Source: Allomuricauda sp. F6463D
GTDB taxonomy: Bacteria; Bacteroidota; Bacteroidia; Flavobacteriales; Flavobacteriaceae
Direction of reading: 5' to 3'
Length of the DNA stretch: 64,000 nt
Assembly (NCBI RefSeq): GCF_023015965.1
Contig: NZ_JALKAN010000001.1
Span: 124,001 to 188,000, forward strand
The notes beneath the pieces are model-generated. The model was not told the DNA's origin. It searched no databases and was given only the letters and a program-made list of their open reading frames with translations. A program made the position numbers and the translations under genes. Positions 27,745-37,572 of the stretch are shown here, one piece after another (position 1 is the stretch's first letter; every line of letters begins with the position of its first letter).

Positions 27745-27984
27745 TTAATCGTTCCTAAGAGCATGTATAAGTTCTTTTTTATTCATTTTTGAACGGCCTT
27801 CAATACCTACTTTTTTAGCTTTTTCATAGAGCTTTTCTTTTGTCCATTCCTCATAGGGGCTTGCTTTTCCTCCTTTTTTTCCTGCATCCGGTGTATTGGC
27901 TATTCTGGCAGCTTTTTCTTTACTGTACCCGTTATCACGGAGAGCTTCATATTGTTCTTCGTTTTTTATTCTGGGATTAGGCAT
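27745..27984 (-). CDS. Rho termination factor-like small protein (DUF7218 type)
   Basis: Encodes 79 residues from the ATG at 27984, where the conserved sequence begins (MPNPRIKNEEQYEALRDNGY). The middle reads SKEKAARIANTPDAGKKGGK and the end is the Rho N-terminal-like (SAP-like) module YEEWTKEKLYEKAKKVGIEG plus MNKKELIHAL. The gene is common in bacterial stress gene islands, where it is often simply annotated Rho termination factor. A nucleic-acid-binding role is inferred from the C-terminal module; the full Rho protein is not encoded here. Confidence 0.75.
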   Translation of the reverse strand: MPNPRIKNEEQYEALRDNGYSKEKAARIANTPDAGKKGGKASPYEEWTKEKLYEKAKKVGIEGRSKMNKKELIHALRND

Positions 27985-28218
27985 GCTTATATTTTGATGT
28001 ATTACAAAGGCTTTCTTTGCTTCATTATAAAGGTGATACAATTATAGGCATAGCCTTATCTCAATTATTACTTTTTTTTGCTCTAAAAAGACGATGGTGA
28101 TTTAGTCCCTCAACCTAGCCTGATTTTCTTCTTTTGCATTAATATCTTAACTTTTTAAGACAATGGATTTATTACAAAACGAGTAAATTTTAACGACAAT
28201 AATTTTAAAAATAAAACT

Positions 28219-28404
28219 ATGAATAGTGATCAATTAGAAGGTAAGTGGAAACAAGTAAAAGGTAAGTTTAAACAAAAGTATGGAGAACTTACTGATAGTG
28301 ACCTGACATATTCCGAAGGCAAATTTGATGAAATGTTGGGTCGATTACAGGAAAAAACCGGAAAAGAAAAGGAAGAATTAAAAAGAGAGATTGCAAGTTG
28401 GTAG
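28219..28404 (+). CDS. csbD: CsbD family stress protein
   Basis: Encodes 61 residues, the usual CsbD length. Typical lines: NSDQLEGKWKQVKGKFKQKY, LTYSEGKFDEMLGRLQEKTG and the closing KEELKREI. CsbD is a general stress protein of unknown mechanism, controlled by sigma-B in Bacillus. A paralogue lies at 55728-55913 in this window. A hairpin terminator follows about 30 nt after the stop. Confidence 0.92.
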   Translation: MNSDQLEGKWKQVKGKFKQKYGELTDSDLTYSEGKFDEMLGRLQEKTGKEKEELKREIASW

Positions 28405-28433
28405 AGGTAAACGTTCTTTTCCAGTAAAAACTG

Positions 28434-28462
28434 CCCTCAATATTTATTGGGGGTTGTTTTTT
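28434..28462 (+). terminator. Terminator after csbD
   Basis: CCCTCAA and TTGGGGG form a 7-bp stem (one T-G pair) with a short AT loop, followed by TTGTTTTTT. It probably ends the csbD transcript just before the MgtC gene; some readthrough into that gene is possible because the gap is short. Confidence 0.6.
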
Positions 28463-28479
28463 ACCAAATAGACTTTATT

Positions 28480-28932
28480 ATGACAGAAATATTTACATGG
28501 GATATAGTAGAGGCCATGGATTTTGGCCTAAAAGTAGGCTTGGCCACAATAGCTGGACTCTTAATAGGACTGGAAAGAGAGTATAAGGGTAAGCACGCTG
28601 GACTTAAAACGAATACCTTGGTGGCCATTGGTGCTGCTGTTTTTGTTTTAATATCCATGAGGTTTTATGGAGAAGACTATGCTGATATAACCCGAGTGTT
28701 GAGTCAAGTTGTTACGGGAATAGGGTTTCTAGGAGCCGGGGTAATTCTCCAAAATGAAAAGAAAGAGCGCGTAAAAGGGCTCACCACTGCGGCAACTTTG
28801 TGGTGTAGTGCTGGCGCCGGTTGTTTAGCGGCAACATCAATGTTCGTAGAATTGGGTATAATTATCATTTTAGTTGTTATCATCAACATTGTTTTTGGTT
28901 ATGTAGATAATAAGATAGGTGATAGTAAATAA
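28480..28932 (+). CDS. MgtC/SapB family protein, short form
   Basis: Encodes 150 residues from the ATG at 28480; upstream in-frame codons overlap the terminator. Five membrane helices carry the MgtC signatures KVGLATIAGLLIGLEREYKG and QVVTGIGFLGAGVILQNEKK, with LTTAATLWCSAGAGCLAATS. This is the classical small MgtC form, unlike the long DUF4010 protein at 23246-24517. MgtC proteins are tied to growth at low magnesium. It probably belongs with csbD in a stress-linked unit. Confidence 0.9.
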   Translation: MTEIFTWDIVEAMDFGLKVGLATIAGLLIGLEREYKGKHAGLKTNTLVAIGAAVFVLISMRFYGEDYADITRVLSQVVTGIGFLGAGVILQNEKKERVKGLTTAATLWCSAGAGCLAATSMFVELGIIIILVVIINIVFGYVDNKIGDSK

Positions 28933-29118
28933 GATGAGAAAAGCTAAAGTGGTTGTGGAAATGGGAAATCAGGGACCCGACTTCAGCATGCACTCACTGT
29001 TAATATTAATTTTCTCATCAGTTACTTTGATCTTCCCAAAATCCCTTGCCAACACTAGTTTCCTTTGTTGAAAAACCGGTATAAAACATGGGATAGCGCG
29101 CTAAAACCGCCATCCTAC

Positions 29119-30984
29119 TTATTCCGAAATATTAATCTGCTTTTTTTGTGGTGGAACCCGTCCATAGGATGGGTCATATACTGGGATACCCATACCTTCG
29201 GGTGTTTGCCAACCGGGTTTGGGCTTATGTGTCACATAAGCATAATAGGGGGTGGCTGTAAGGTCCGGTCCAATAAACATGGGAGAAAGTTTGGTTACTC
29301 CCTTTTTTAAGTCAACCTTAAATGTAACTTCTTTGGCGCCTTCAGGAATATCAACTGTTTTATCAAAGTCTCCAATACGCATAAGGGCCTTTTTATAGTT
29401 GAAAGCTTTCCCGTAGGTACCATCATTGATGCCTTTATCCGCTTCCACGGGCCAACGCCTTAAAGAGATTTCATATGTGCCCTCATATTCCACCTCTATT
29501 GCCCAAAAAGATTCTTCTGCTACCTCACCATTTATAATATGTCCTTGGTTCCATGGTGGAAGCCTATCAATCAACCAATCGTGCGAAGAAAGCGAGACAA
29601 TGGGTGAACGGTCAGAACCGATGACCATATAACTGGTAAGGTCATGTTCCCTTGAAACATCGTCCCAAAATTTGTTGTATTCACCACGTAATTGTTCAAA
29701 CACTTCGGGATTCTCCTCAGCGATGTCTATGGACTGTTTAGGGTCCTTGTCCAGTTGGAACAGCTCCTCGCCGTTGACCAAACGCCAGCGATCGTACATC
29801 ACAACACTTTTACGCCATTTAATCGGGTCAACTACCCGTTGGGATTCTACCACCAAAGACCGCTTAGGCCATTCTGAAGCCTCCGAATAGAGAAGTTCTC
29901 GAATACTGGAACCATCATACTCGGTTTCAGGCGCTTTCAGTCCACATAGGTCTACAAGCGTTGGTAGAATGTCAATATGGGCGGTTAGGTCCTCTATAGA
30001 CTTGCCTTCTTCTATATTACCATCTGGCCAACGAATGATGAATGGAACACGGTGACCTCCTTCATATTCCGAATTTTTCTTTCCTCTCATTCCAGCATCA
30101 TAACCACGCCCGTCAATGATACCACTAGCCGTCCCATTATCCGTCATGAACACCAAAATTGTATTGTCGGCGACACCTTCGGTTTCCAACATTTCCATTA
30201 GTCGTGCTAGGTTATCATCAATATTTGTTATCATCCCATAAAATTCTGGAGAGGATACTCTTGGGTCATCTTTATAGGGTGTTACGTATTCTTCGGGACA
30301 ATACAACGGTATATGTGGTGCATTTAAAGATATGTAAGCAAAAAAGGGCTTGTCTTTATTGTCTTTGATGAAATTCATCCCTTCATTGAACCAAACATCC
30401 GTGCAAAAACCTTCAAAACGTTGGTGCTTTCCATTCACAATGTACGTGTCATCAAAATAATCATTCCCCCAATAGTCGGGAGCTTGACCTACTCCTCCTG
30501 CTTTATGATATACGGTATGTTGAAATCCGCGGTCTTCGGGGCGGTAGGGGTAACAGTCCCCTAGATGCCATTTGCCAAATAGACCGGTAGCATAACCATT
30601 GGCCCCAAATACATCGGCCATAGTAGTTTCTCTTTTCCGCAACATATTGCGTCCTTGTACAGTGTGCCATACCCCGACACGATCAGAGTAACGTCCTGTC
30701 ATCAAGGCTGCACGAGTAGGGGCACATGTAGGATCAACATGAAAATTGTTCAATAAGGTTCCTTCCTTACTCAGTTGGTCTATTGTGGGAGTGTTGATAG
30801 CAGGGTTTCCGGTAAAGCCAAAATCTCCATAACCTTGATCATCGGTAACCACAATTACCACATTTGGTGATTTTTTCAGTGGTTCCGAATCATGTGTTTC
30901 TTTTTTTTGATGTCCACCCCCACAACTAAGCAATAATAATGTGAAGGCCGTAAAAACAATTCGTAGACTGTATTTATTCATCAT
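29119..30984 (-). CDS. Sulfatase (arylsulfatase family), lipoprotein
   Basis: Encodes 621 residues. The lipobox LLLLSCGGG (Cys21) points to a lipoprotein. The metal-binding start [16 protein letters not shown] is followed by the sulfatase signature CAPTR, whose Cys87 is converted to formylglycine in active enzymes, then GKWHLGD and the second metal site [11 protein letters not shown]. An extra C-terminal domain of about 120 residues ([20 protein letters not shown]) resembles a beta-sandwich. It should remove sulfate esters from a marine polysaccharide. It is encoded next to a GH29 fucosidase gene on the same strand, which suggests a sulfated, fucose-containing substrate; no SusC/SusD genes are in the window. 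Confidence 0.93.
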   Translation of the reverse strand: MMNKYSLRIVFTAFTLLLLSCGGGHQKKETHDSEPLKKSPNVVIVVTDDQGYGDFGFTGNPAINTPTIDQLSKEGTLLNNFHVDPTCAPTRAALMTGRYSDRVGVWHTVQGRNMLRKRETTMADVFGANGYATGLFGKWHLGDCYPYRPEDRGFQHTVYHKAGGVGQAPDYWGNDYFDDTYIVNGKHQRFEGFCTDVWFNEGMNFIKDNKDKPFFAYISLNAPHIPLYCPEEYVTPYKDDPRVSSPEFYGMITNIDDNLARLMEMLETEGVADNTILVFMTDNGTASGIIDGRGYDAGMRGKKNSEYEGGHRVPFIIRWPDGNIEEGKSIEDLTAHIDILPTLVDLCGLKAPETEYDGSSIRELLYSEASEWPKRSLVVESQRVVDPIKWRKSVVMYDRWRLVNGEELFQLDKDPKQSIDIAEENPEVFEQLRGEYNKFWDDVSREHDLTSYMVIGSDRSPIVSLSSHDWLIDRLPPWNQGHIINGEVAEESFWAIEVEYEGTYEISLRRWPVEADKGINDGTYGKAFNYKKALMRIGDFDKTVDIPEGAKEVTFKVDLKKGVTKLSPMFIGPDLTATPYYAYVTHKPKPGWQTPEGMGIPVYDPSYGRVPPQKKQINISE

Positions 30985-31426
30985 TCTGCTATAATATTTA
31001 AGCTATATTGACTACCATTCTAGTGTTGCAGGTACTTGATATTGAACAATTGCCAACGAAATTGGATAATGCCTCTAATATAAGGGTTGTATCTCTATAA
31101 TTTTAATTGAAATCATACCATATTTATCCCCAACGTTCTTAATCATTTTATTCTCTCCAATTTATTTAACGTACCACCCTTCACAATCTTTATTTCCTTT
31201 AACAACGATAAATTTGAAAGGATGCTTACGGGTTCACTGTCAACCGCAGTACTTTTGGGGGATATGTAGAATTTCAACATGTTTTAATTGCGATGGTTCA
31301 CCCTTCGGGTTAATCGAATGTTCCCGTGCATTTTGGATTCATCTTCGAACTACCATATTTTGTAATTACCCTATCGGACAATTTTGCCCATATATTAGAT
31401 TTTTTTGATAATTAAAGTAATTTTTT
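30985..31426. other. Intergenic region between sulfatase and fucosidase genes
   Basis: About 440 nt with no credible gene. It should hold the promoter of the sulfatase gene (minus strand) near its left end and the 3' end of the fucosidase transcript at the right. I could not define a promoter or a convincing terminator. Confidence 0.4.
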
Positions 31427-33205
31427 TTAATCGACAGTTGCTCTAGGAGTAAACCGTATTGCATTTAAACTAATTTTATCATTGTGACCATTTAGTAACG
31501 AAACTGTTACGGTATGCTTTCCCGCCTTCTCGAATTTCATCACCCCCATTTGATGATAACTATAAATACTCGAAGAATTCTGCTGGTTCTGAACCATAGA
31601 TCCTTCATCGGATAAAATACTCCAGACCAAACGCCCTTCTCCGGCATAATTAAGTTCAGTTTGGTACGTGCCAGGTTTTAAGACATCTATCTCCCAAACT
31701 ACTTTACTGGAAGCTCCCCAGTTATTAACTTGATTAATATGCTTCCATTCTCCAAATTTTTCCATCCACCTTTTTTCAGCAATGGTACATTCAGAAACAT
31801 TCGCAAAGTCTACTGTAATTTCAGTGGAGTAAATAGGGTCTATACTGTAGATATCTTCGACTTGTGGAAGCCCTTCTATTTCTAACTCAATAACTGATAT
31901 TAGTTTTTCTGGGCGTTTAGCTGGAAGCATAATGCTTACCCAGTCACGCGTTCTACAGATTTCCAATTCTTGACGATTCCCATTAACCCAAAGGACGGCC
32001 GATGTAACCGAATTTTTTAAATTAGGCAGCCACAAAACACCATCCAACGGCCAGTTAAATACAGTAAGATTTAATTTACCGTTGGTGCTTACTGTAACAT
32101 CTCCCCAAGGTAATGCGTGCCGCCATGGAGATGCTTCTGCGCCATAAAGTACTTGTGGATATTTGGCGATCCAATTCCCCGAAGTAACTAAGGAGTTTTG
32201 TGCTTCCGGGGGAATCGAACCATCTGGTTTTGGTCCAATATTTAACATATAGGTTCCACCACGGGCTACAGTTTCTATAAGGTTTGTAAGAATGCGTTTG
32301 GGGCTTTTCCAATTTTCGTCATACCACGCATAGCCCCAGGAATCATTGGTTACGTCGACTGTTTACCATAGGCCGGATAGGTTTTTGACAGGTATATTCA
32401 TATCCCCCAATGACTGATAGTCTCCCAAACCATGTCCAACCCTGCCCGAAATCATGGCATTAGGTTGGTGCTTTCGCACCACATCAATAAGTTTTTCTAC
32501 GTATTGTTTTTCCATATCCCCAGGAGTATCGAACCAAACAAGATCAATATCTCCGTATTTTGTTACAATCTCCTTTACCTGAGGCAAACATTTGTTTTTA
32601 AAATAAAAATCGAATCCTACTTCTTTTCCTTTTTCATTGATTGTTGGTCCGCCATTCCCACCAGGAAAGCTCCAATCTTGATTATGAGAATAGTAAAACC
32701 CAAACCCAAGGCCAAACTCTTTGCAAGCTTGTGCCAATTCCTTCATAGGGTCCTTGGCATAAGGGGTAGCATCTACAATATTAAAATCGTTGACCTTAGA
32801 ATCGTACATAGCAAAACCATCGTGGTGTTTACTGGTAATGACAATGTATTTCATCCCGGCATCCTTGGCAAGTTTAGCAACTTCCCTGGCATCAAATTCT
32901 ATTGGATTGAATAATTTGGATTGTTCCATATATTCGCCAACTGGAATTCCCGCTCTTCTAGGGTGCATTATCCATTCACTAATCCCATAATAGGTACTAT
33001 CCTTCCATTTATTAGCAATATTTGAATAGAGACCCCAATGCACAAACATAGCATAGTTCCCGTTGGAGAATAAGTCTGCTCTTTCTTTTGGGGCATCCAT
33101 TTGTTGCACTTTTTGTTCACCCCACATATCATCCATTTCACTGTCTTGAGCCATTAAAAGGCCATTGTGGAACAATAATGCCGTTACCAATAGTTTAATT
33201 CGCAT
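31427..33205 (-). pseudogene. Alpha-L-fucosidase (GH29) interrupted by one in-frame TAA
   Basis: A single frame of 592 codons from the ATG at 33205 encodes a secreted GH29 enzyme, broken only by TAA at codon 281 (32365-32363). The first part has a signal peptide (MRIKLLVTALLFHNGLLMAQ), HHDGFAMY at 127-134 and the catalytic nucleophile Asp226 in DLVWFDTPG. The sequence on both sides of the stop is conserved GH29 (VKNLSGLW, stop, TVDVTNDSWGYAWYDENWKS), where family members normally have Glu, so GAA to TAA is the simplest change. The second part has GGTYMLNIGPKPDGSIPPEA and a C-terminal carbohydrate-binding-like sandwich. Without readthrough only a 280-residue fragment is made. Confidence 0.88.
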
Positions 33206-33796
<591 letters not shown>

Positions 33797-34002
33797 AATA
33801 AATTAACTCCTGTTTTTCTGACTCGAATTGGGATAGTTTCAGTACTATGGCCTTTTTTATTTAATGTTAATCTTTACAGGAGAGTTCGGTTGTATATAAC
33901 TGTCCCGCTCTTTATGCAAACGGTTTTGAATTATTAAACCTATTGACTCTAAGTAATTGTCTTACTTCAGATAATATTACAGATTTTATAAAAGTGAAGG
34001 GA

Positions 34003-34446
34003 CTATTTCTTTCGGTTAAATGAGAGTTTTTTTAGTGTCGACCATCGATTTGTTAGCGTGGCTCTTTTTGATATTGCCGTACGTAATACCATACTGGCCA
34101 GTAAAGCGGTGAATGCAAGAGCACCGAGTGCGCCACCATACCCTTTAAAAATGTAATTGGTTTTAATATAGATAATAGCGAAGATACCTCCTGAAATAGC
34201 CAATAGTGCATAACTTTTTACGGCTTTAGAGGATACCATGCCTATGAAAGATGTGCCCACAAATACGATGGGAATATGTTCTGTTAAATAAGCGTTGAAC
34301 ACATCTGGTGACCAATAAAAAAACAATCCCACAAGTAAAGACGGTAAGGCAGATGCTTTTACAGCACCTAGCTTCATCCGTTCACTTATAAAAAAAGTAA
34401 GTGTAGCTCCTATAATGCCAACAAACAGAAGAATATAACTGTTCAT
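34003..34446 (-). CDS. Multi-pass membrane protein, second member of a coupled pair
   Basis: Encodes 147 residues from the ATG at 34446, which overlaps the stop of the preceding gene as ATGA. About five membrane helices. Landmarks: VKASALPSLLVGLFFYW, IVFVGTSFIGMVSSKAVKSY and FKGYGGALGALAFTALLASM. The upstream gene product has the same pattern (YCGAFVGMSSVE, then GIGGKLGTMAF), so the two look like paralogues that form a heteromeric membrane complex. I do not recognise the family; a small-molecule channel or transporter is a guess from the topology. Confidence 0.6.
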   Translation of the reverse strand: MNSYILLFVGIIGATLTFFISERMKLGAVKASALPSLLVGLFFYWSPDVFNAYLTEHIPIVFVGTSFIGMVSSKAVKSYALLAISGGIFAIIYIKTNYIFKGYGGALGALAFTALLASMVLRTAISKRATLTNRWSTLKKLSFNRKK

Positions 34447-35003
34447 GCCGATAACCAATAAATGAATGTAGCAATAGTAACCCCTGCAAATGCCATTGTG
34501 CCTAGTTTACCTCCAATACCTAGAAATAGATTTTTAGATGTCATAAAAAAAAGTCCAGCCAATAATCCGGCAGCGATTACAAAATCAATGGACGGTGTGG
34601 TTTCTACACTTGACATGCCAACAAAAGCACCACAGTAAATACTTGCTGGCAATTGTTTTAAATAATTCGACTTTTTATTTATATATGGTACGAATGAAGC
34701 TGAAGTGCCAACGATGCCCATGGATAAAATGCCACCTAAACCACCTTGGATGTTTATGAGATAACACAATACAGCTCCGATAGGCACCCAGATTGCGATT
34801 GTAATTTTTTCGTAACCATATTCTTCATGGTGTAGGTTCAAATACCGGTGGCCATACAAAATAGTTAGTAAAATAAAAATTACACCAACAATTATAGAAA
34901 AGTTTGTAGCGTAATGCTCCTTTACGATCATGGTCAAGAATGTAAGTTGCATAAATAAAACAGTGGTGACCATTAAGGTTCTAATTACCTTGTGTTTTCG
35001 CAT
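34443..35003 (-). CDS. Multi-pass membrane protein, first member of a coupled pair
   Basis: Encodes 186 residues with about six membrane helices. The N-terminal two (VIRTLMVTTVLFMQLTFLTM and IIVGVIFILLTILYGHRYL) are followed by a charged loop (NLHHEEYGYEK) and a Gly-rich core: GGLGGILSMGIVGTSASFVP, SIYCGAFVGMSSVE and LGIGGKLGTMAFAGV. Its C-terminal half resembles the next protein. No signal peptide or enzymatic motif. Coupling by ATGA to the second gene indicates matched production of the two subunits. Confidence 0.6.
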   Translation of the reverse strand: MRKHKVIRTLMVTTVLFMQLTFLTMIVKEHYATNFSIIVGVIFILLTILYGHRYLNLHHEEYGYEKITIAIWVPIGAVLCYLINIQGGLGGILSMGIVGTSASFVPYINKKSNYLKQLPASIYCGAFVGMSSVETTPSIDFVIAAGLLAGLFFMTSKNLFLGIGGKLGTMAFAGVTIATFIYWLSA

Positions 35004-35518
35004 TGGGAAATGATGGTTCTGATTTTAGTTTTTGCTTGCAAACTCGGAGTATAGAGCTACAAAGTTCCAAGAAATTTTTTAGAAGAACTGAATGCTAGAT
35101 TGAATTTTATAGCTTTTCATGACTTTGTTATTTTTTTGGGTCCGATACTACGATATTTATAATTATATACCTTTTCCAATACATGTATTTTAAAAAAATG
35201 GTCACAAGAAATTAACCAATTTATATTAGGTCGGTATACGATTAATAAAACTGCTTTTTGTTAATAGTAAAGGCTTATCTAATTTTAGAGTGAGCTTGAG
35301 GTACTGCCATGTCATTTGATTTACAATAAAATCTGTTTTATAATAATTTGATATTAAACAAAGCCTTTTATAAATTAAATGGAGGGAATTAAGACAGTAA
35401 GTCAAAGGGTGTAAAATAATATAAAAGGATGTTGGTAAAGATCATTGATGACATACATATGATTTTGACTACATTTCCATTCCATTCCACTATTTAAACA
35501 TATTTAAAGACGTAGATA
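35004..35518. other. Intergenic region without a visible gene
   Basis: About 515 AT-rich nt between a leftward membrane-protein gene and a rightward lipoprotein gene, so it must contain two promoters. No open frame, RNA gene or strong repeat is supported. Confidence 0.4.
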
Positions 35519-35899
35519 ATGCATCACAAAAAACAATCACTCATACTAATTTTACTCTTGCTATTGAGTTCGTGCAACTTATTTAAAGAGAATAGCATTG
35601 AGTTTAGTATTGAGAACCAATCAGATGTTATAATTGAATCGATAACGTTCACTACTTCCGAAAGACGAGCGGAGAAGACGTTTGATTCCTTGCAACCTAA
35701 GAAGAGTGTCTTCGGTATTTTATTGATGGACCAAAATAAAATGGATGGAAGCTATGTGCTGGAATTTACCCGCGTCAATGGAAAGAAAGAAACACACAAC
35801 GTCGGTTATTACACTAATGGAGCGCCAATTAACAGATGGGTGAGTTTTAAAATTCAGAATGATACCTTACTTCATTTATTCAGTGGGACTGGACTTTAA
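35519..35899 (+). CDS. Small lipoprotein of unknown function
   Basis: Encodes 126 residues. The N-terminus has a long hydrophobic stretch and a lipobox (LILILLLLLSSC, Cys19). The mature part is strand-rich (IEFSIENQSDVIIESITFTT and GSYVLEFTRVNGKKETHN), suggesting a small beta-sandwich. Nothing identifies a role. It stands alone between two gene-poor regions. Confidence 0.7.
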   Translation: MHHKKQSLILILLLLLSSCNLFKENSIEFSIENQSDVIIESITFTTSERRAEKTFDSLQPKKSVFGILLMDQNKMDGSYVLEFTRVNGKKETHNVGYYTNGAPINRWVSFKIQNDTLLHLFSGTGL

Positions 35900-36411
35900 G
35901 ATAACATAGGCCAACAATACCATGGGTAAAAAATTAATGTGGGTTCTAAATTAAAATCATTGTACGGAATGGAAACTTTATCAATTCCATTGGTAAAATG
36001 AAGTTTTTGCAGAAGTGAAGCGGTTTAATAGCAACTGGTGAACGGGAGCTTTTGTGTGATGTGCTAGACGATATCGCTACAAAAGGTAAATATAAATGTA
36101 TGCAAGTTTGAAGACAGAGTAGGCTGTGAACGGCGCACTAAGTATCAGCAATAGAAATATTAAAAGAAAACATAGTTAAAATTTGAAATGAGATAATTAA
36201 AGGTCTTTCCGTACATCTAAAAAGATGATCCAAAGAATAAGAGCCACCATTCCCTTTTTGGTTGTAATTGCGCTGTTTTATTTAAGCTGATTAGCCGATA
36301 TATTGTTATATATAAAACAGATCAAATATTTGTAGATGCTATTTTGCATCAAGGAAAGAAGGAAACAGTGTAGTTAGTTTTTTCGCTATTTTGGAAATTC
36401 TACTGTATATC
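35900..36411. other. Intergenic region without a supported gene
   Basis: About 510 nt between the lipoprotein gene and the end of the convergent metal-transporter operon. One 21-codon frame at 36223-36288 (MIQRIRATIPFLVVIALFYL) looks membrane-like but is too short to call. No clear terminator for either side. Confidence 0.4.
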
Positions 36412-37572
36412 TTATCCTCTAAACAAGAAAAAACGATTCTTTAATTCCTCAATGGCAGTGACTTTGTTCGTGGTGATATACTTTAATGCTTCGTCCGTAA
36501 ACTCTTGTCCTTTATCCGTTAGTGAAACGATATTTTCAGAAATTTTGACCAGGTTGTTTTTAGACGCAAGTTCCAGTACCGTTTTAGCTTGTACTTTATG
36601 CCAATTGATATGTTCCCTAAGGTGGTTAACGTGTCGTTCTTTTTCCTCCGTATGGTTTTGCAGGTGCAATAAAAATACCAAAAGGGAAACCTCAATCCGT
36701 TGTTGACGTTCCTTAAAAAAATTGGAAAGCACTCCTTGCTTGGGTGCGAATAGATATACAAGTAGAAACACTAACCCCAATACAGTGGTCATGGAACCGG
36801 CAATGGATGCATCTAAAAAATTTGCTATCCAATACCCTAGAATAGCTGAAAGCACACCAAAAATACAGCTTAAAACCAGCATTCTTTTTAAGTCATCCGT
36901 TAAGAGGTACGCGGTGGCCGCTGGAGCAATAATCAATGCTACAACCAAAACCGCTCCAACCGCATCGAAAGCACCTACAATGGTGATTGAAGAAACGGTC
37001 ATCAGCCCGTAATGCAGAATGATAGGAGAAAAACCCAAAGTAGTCGCCAACCCTTTATCAAAAGTGCTTAGCTTCAGCTCTTTAAAAAATAGAAATAATA
37101 ATATCAAACTGATAAGTAAAATGCAACTGATTACCCAAAGTGACTTCGGGCCAAAATCCGTTCCGCCGATCAACAGTCGGTCAAAGGGAGCGAAGGCCAG
37201 TTCACCCAACAACACGGCATCAATATCCAAATGTACGTCATTGGCGTTTTTTGCAATTAGAATGACCCCTATACTAAACAATGCAGGAAACACGAGTCCT
37301 ATTGCAGTATCTTCTTTTACCAGTCCTGTTTTTTGAATAAATTCCACCAGAACTACGGTAATGACCCCAGTTATGGCGGCCAACACAATCAAAATTGGTG
37401 AATTAAGATCATGGGTTATAAAAAAGCCCAAAACAATACCGGGTAGAATAGCGTGACTTATGGCATCACTGATCATTGCCATTTTTCGGAGTACCAGAAA
37501 AGTACCTGGCAAGGCGCAGGCAATTGCTACCAATGCTGCAATAAGCTGTATTTCTATTTGTGCGCTAGTCAT
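36412..37572 (-). CDS. Metal ABC transporter permease (TroD/MntB-like) with C-terminal winged helix
   Basis: Encodes 386 residues, about 100 more than a typical ABC-3 metal permease. The first 280 or so have about eight membrane helices and the family lines LRKMAMISDAISHAILPGIV and AVGAVLVVALIIAPAATAYL. The extra C-terminal part (VSLLVFLLHLQNHTEEKERH, AKTVLELASKNNLVKISENI, LTDKGQEFTDEAL) reads as a winged-helix DNA-binding fold of DtxR/MarR type. It overlaps the upstream permease gene by 8 nt. It should move Mn, Zn or Fe inward together with the ATPase and binding protein of this operon. Confidence 0.9.
   Translation of the reverse strand: MTSAQIEIQLIAALVAIACALPGTFLVLRKMAMISDAISHAILPGIVLGFFITHDLNSPILIVLAAITGVITVVLVEFIQKTGLVKEDTAIGLVFPALFSIGVILIAKNANDVHLDIDAVLLGELAFAPFDRLLIGGTDFGPKSLWVISCILLISLILLFLFFKELKLSTFDKGLATTLGFSPIILHYGLMTVSSITIVGAFDAVGAVLVVALIIAPAATAYLLTDDLKRMLVLSCIFGVLSAILGYWIANFLDASIAGSMTTVLGLVFLLVYLFAPKQGVLSNFFKERQQRIEVSLLVFLLHLQNHTEEKERHVNHLREHINWHKVQAKTVLELASKNNLVKISENIVSLTDKGQEFTDEALKYITTNKVTAIEELKNRFFLFRG

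Noticed and set aside
31214-31408. A 64-codon + strand frame between the sulfatase and fucosidase genes
   Set aside because: Composition is Cys/Phe/Ile-rich in the way of random AT-rich DNA, with no signal peptide, family signature or convincing start.
36223-36288. A 21-codon membrane-like frame
   Set aside because: Too short and without homologous neighbours or a clear ribosome-binding site to support a gene.
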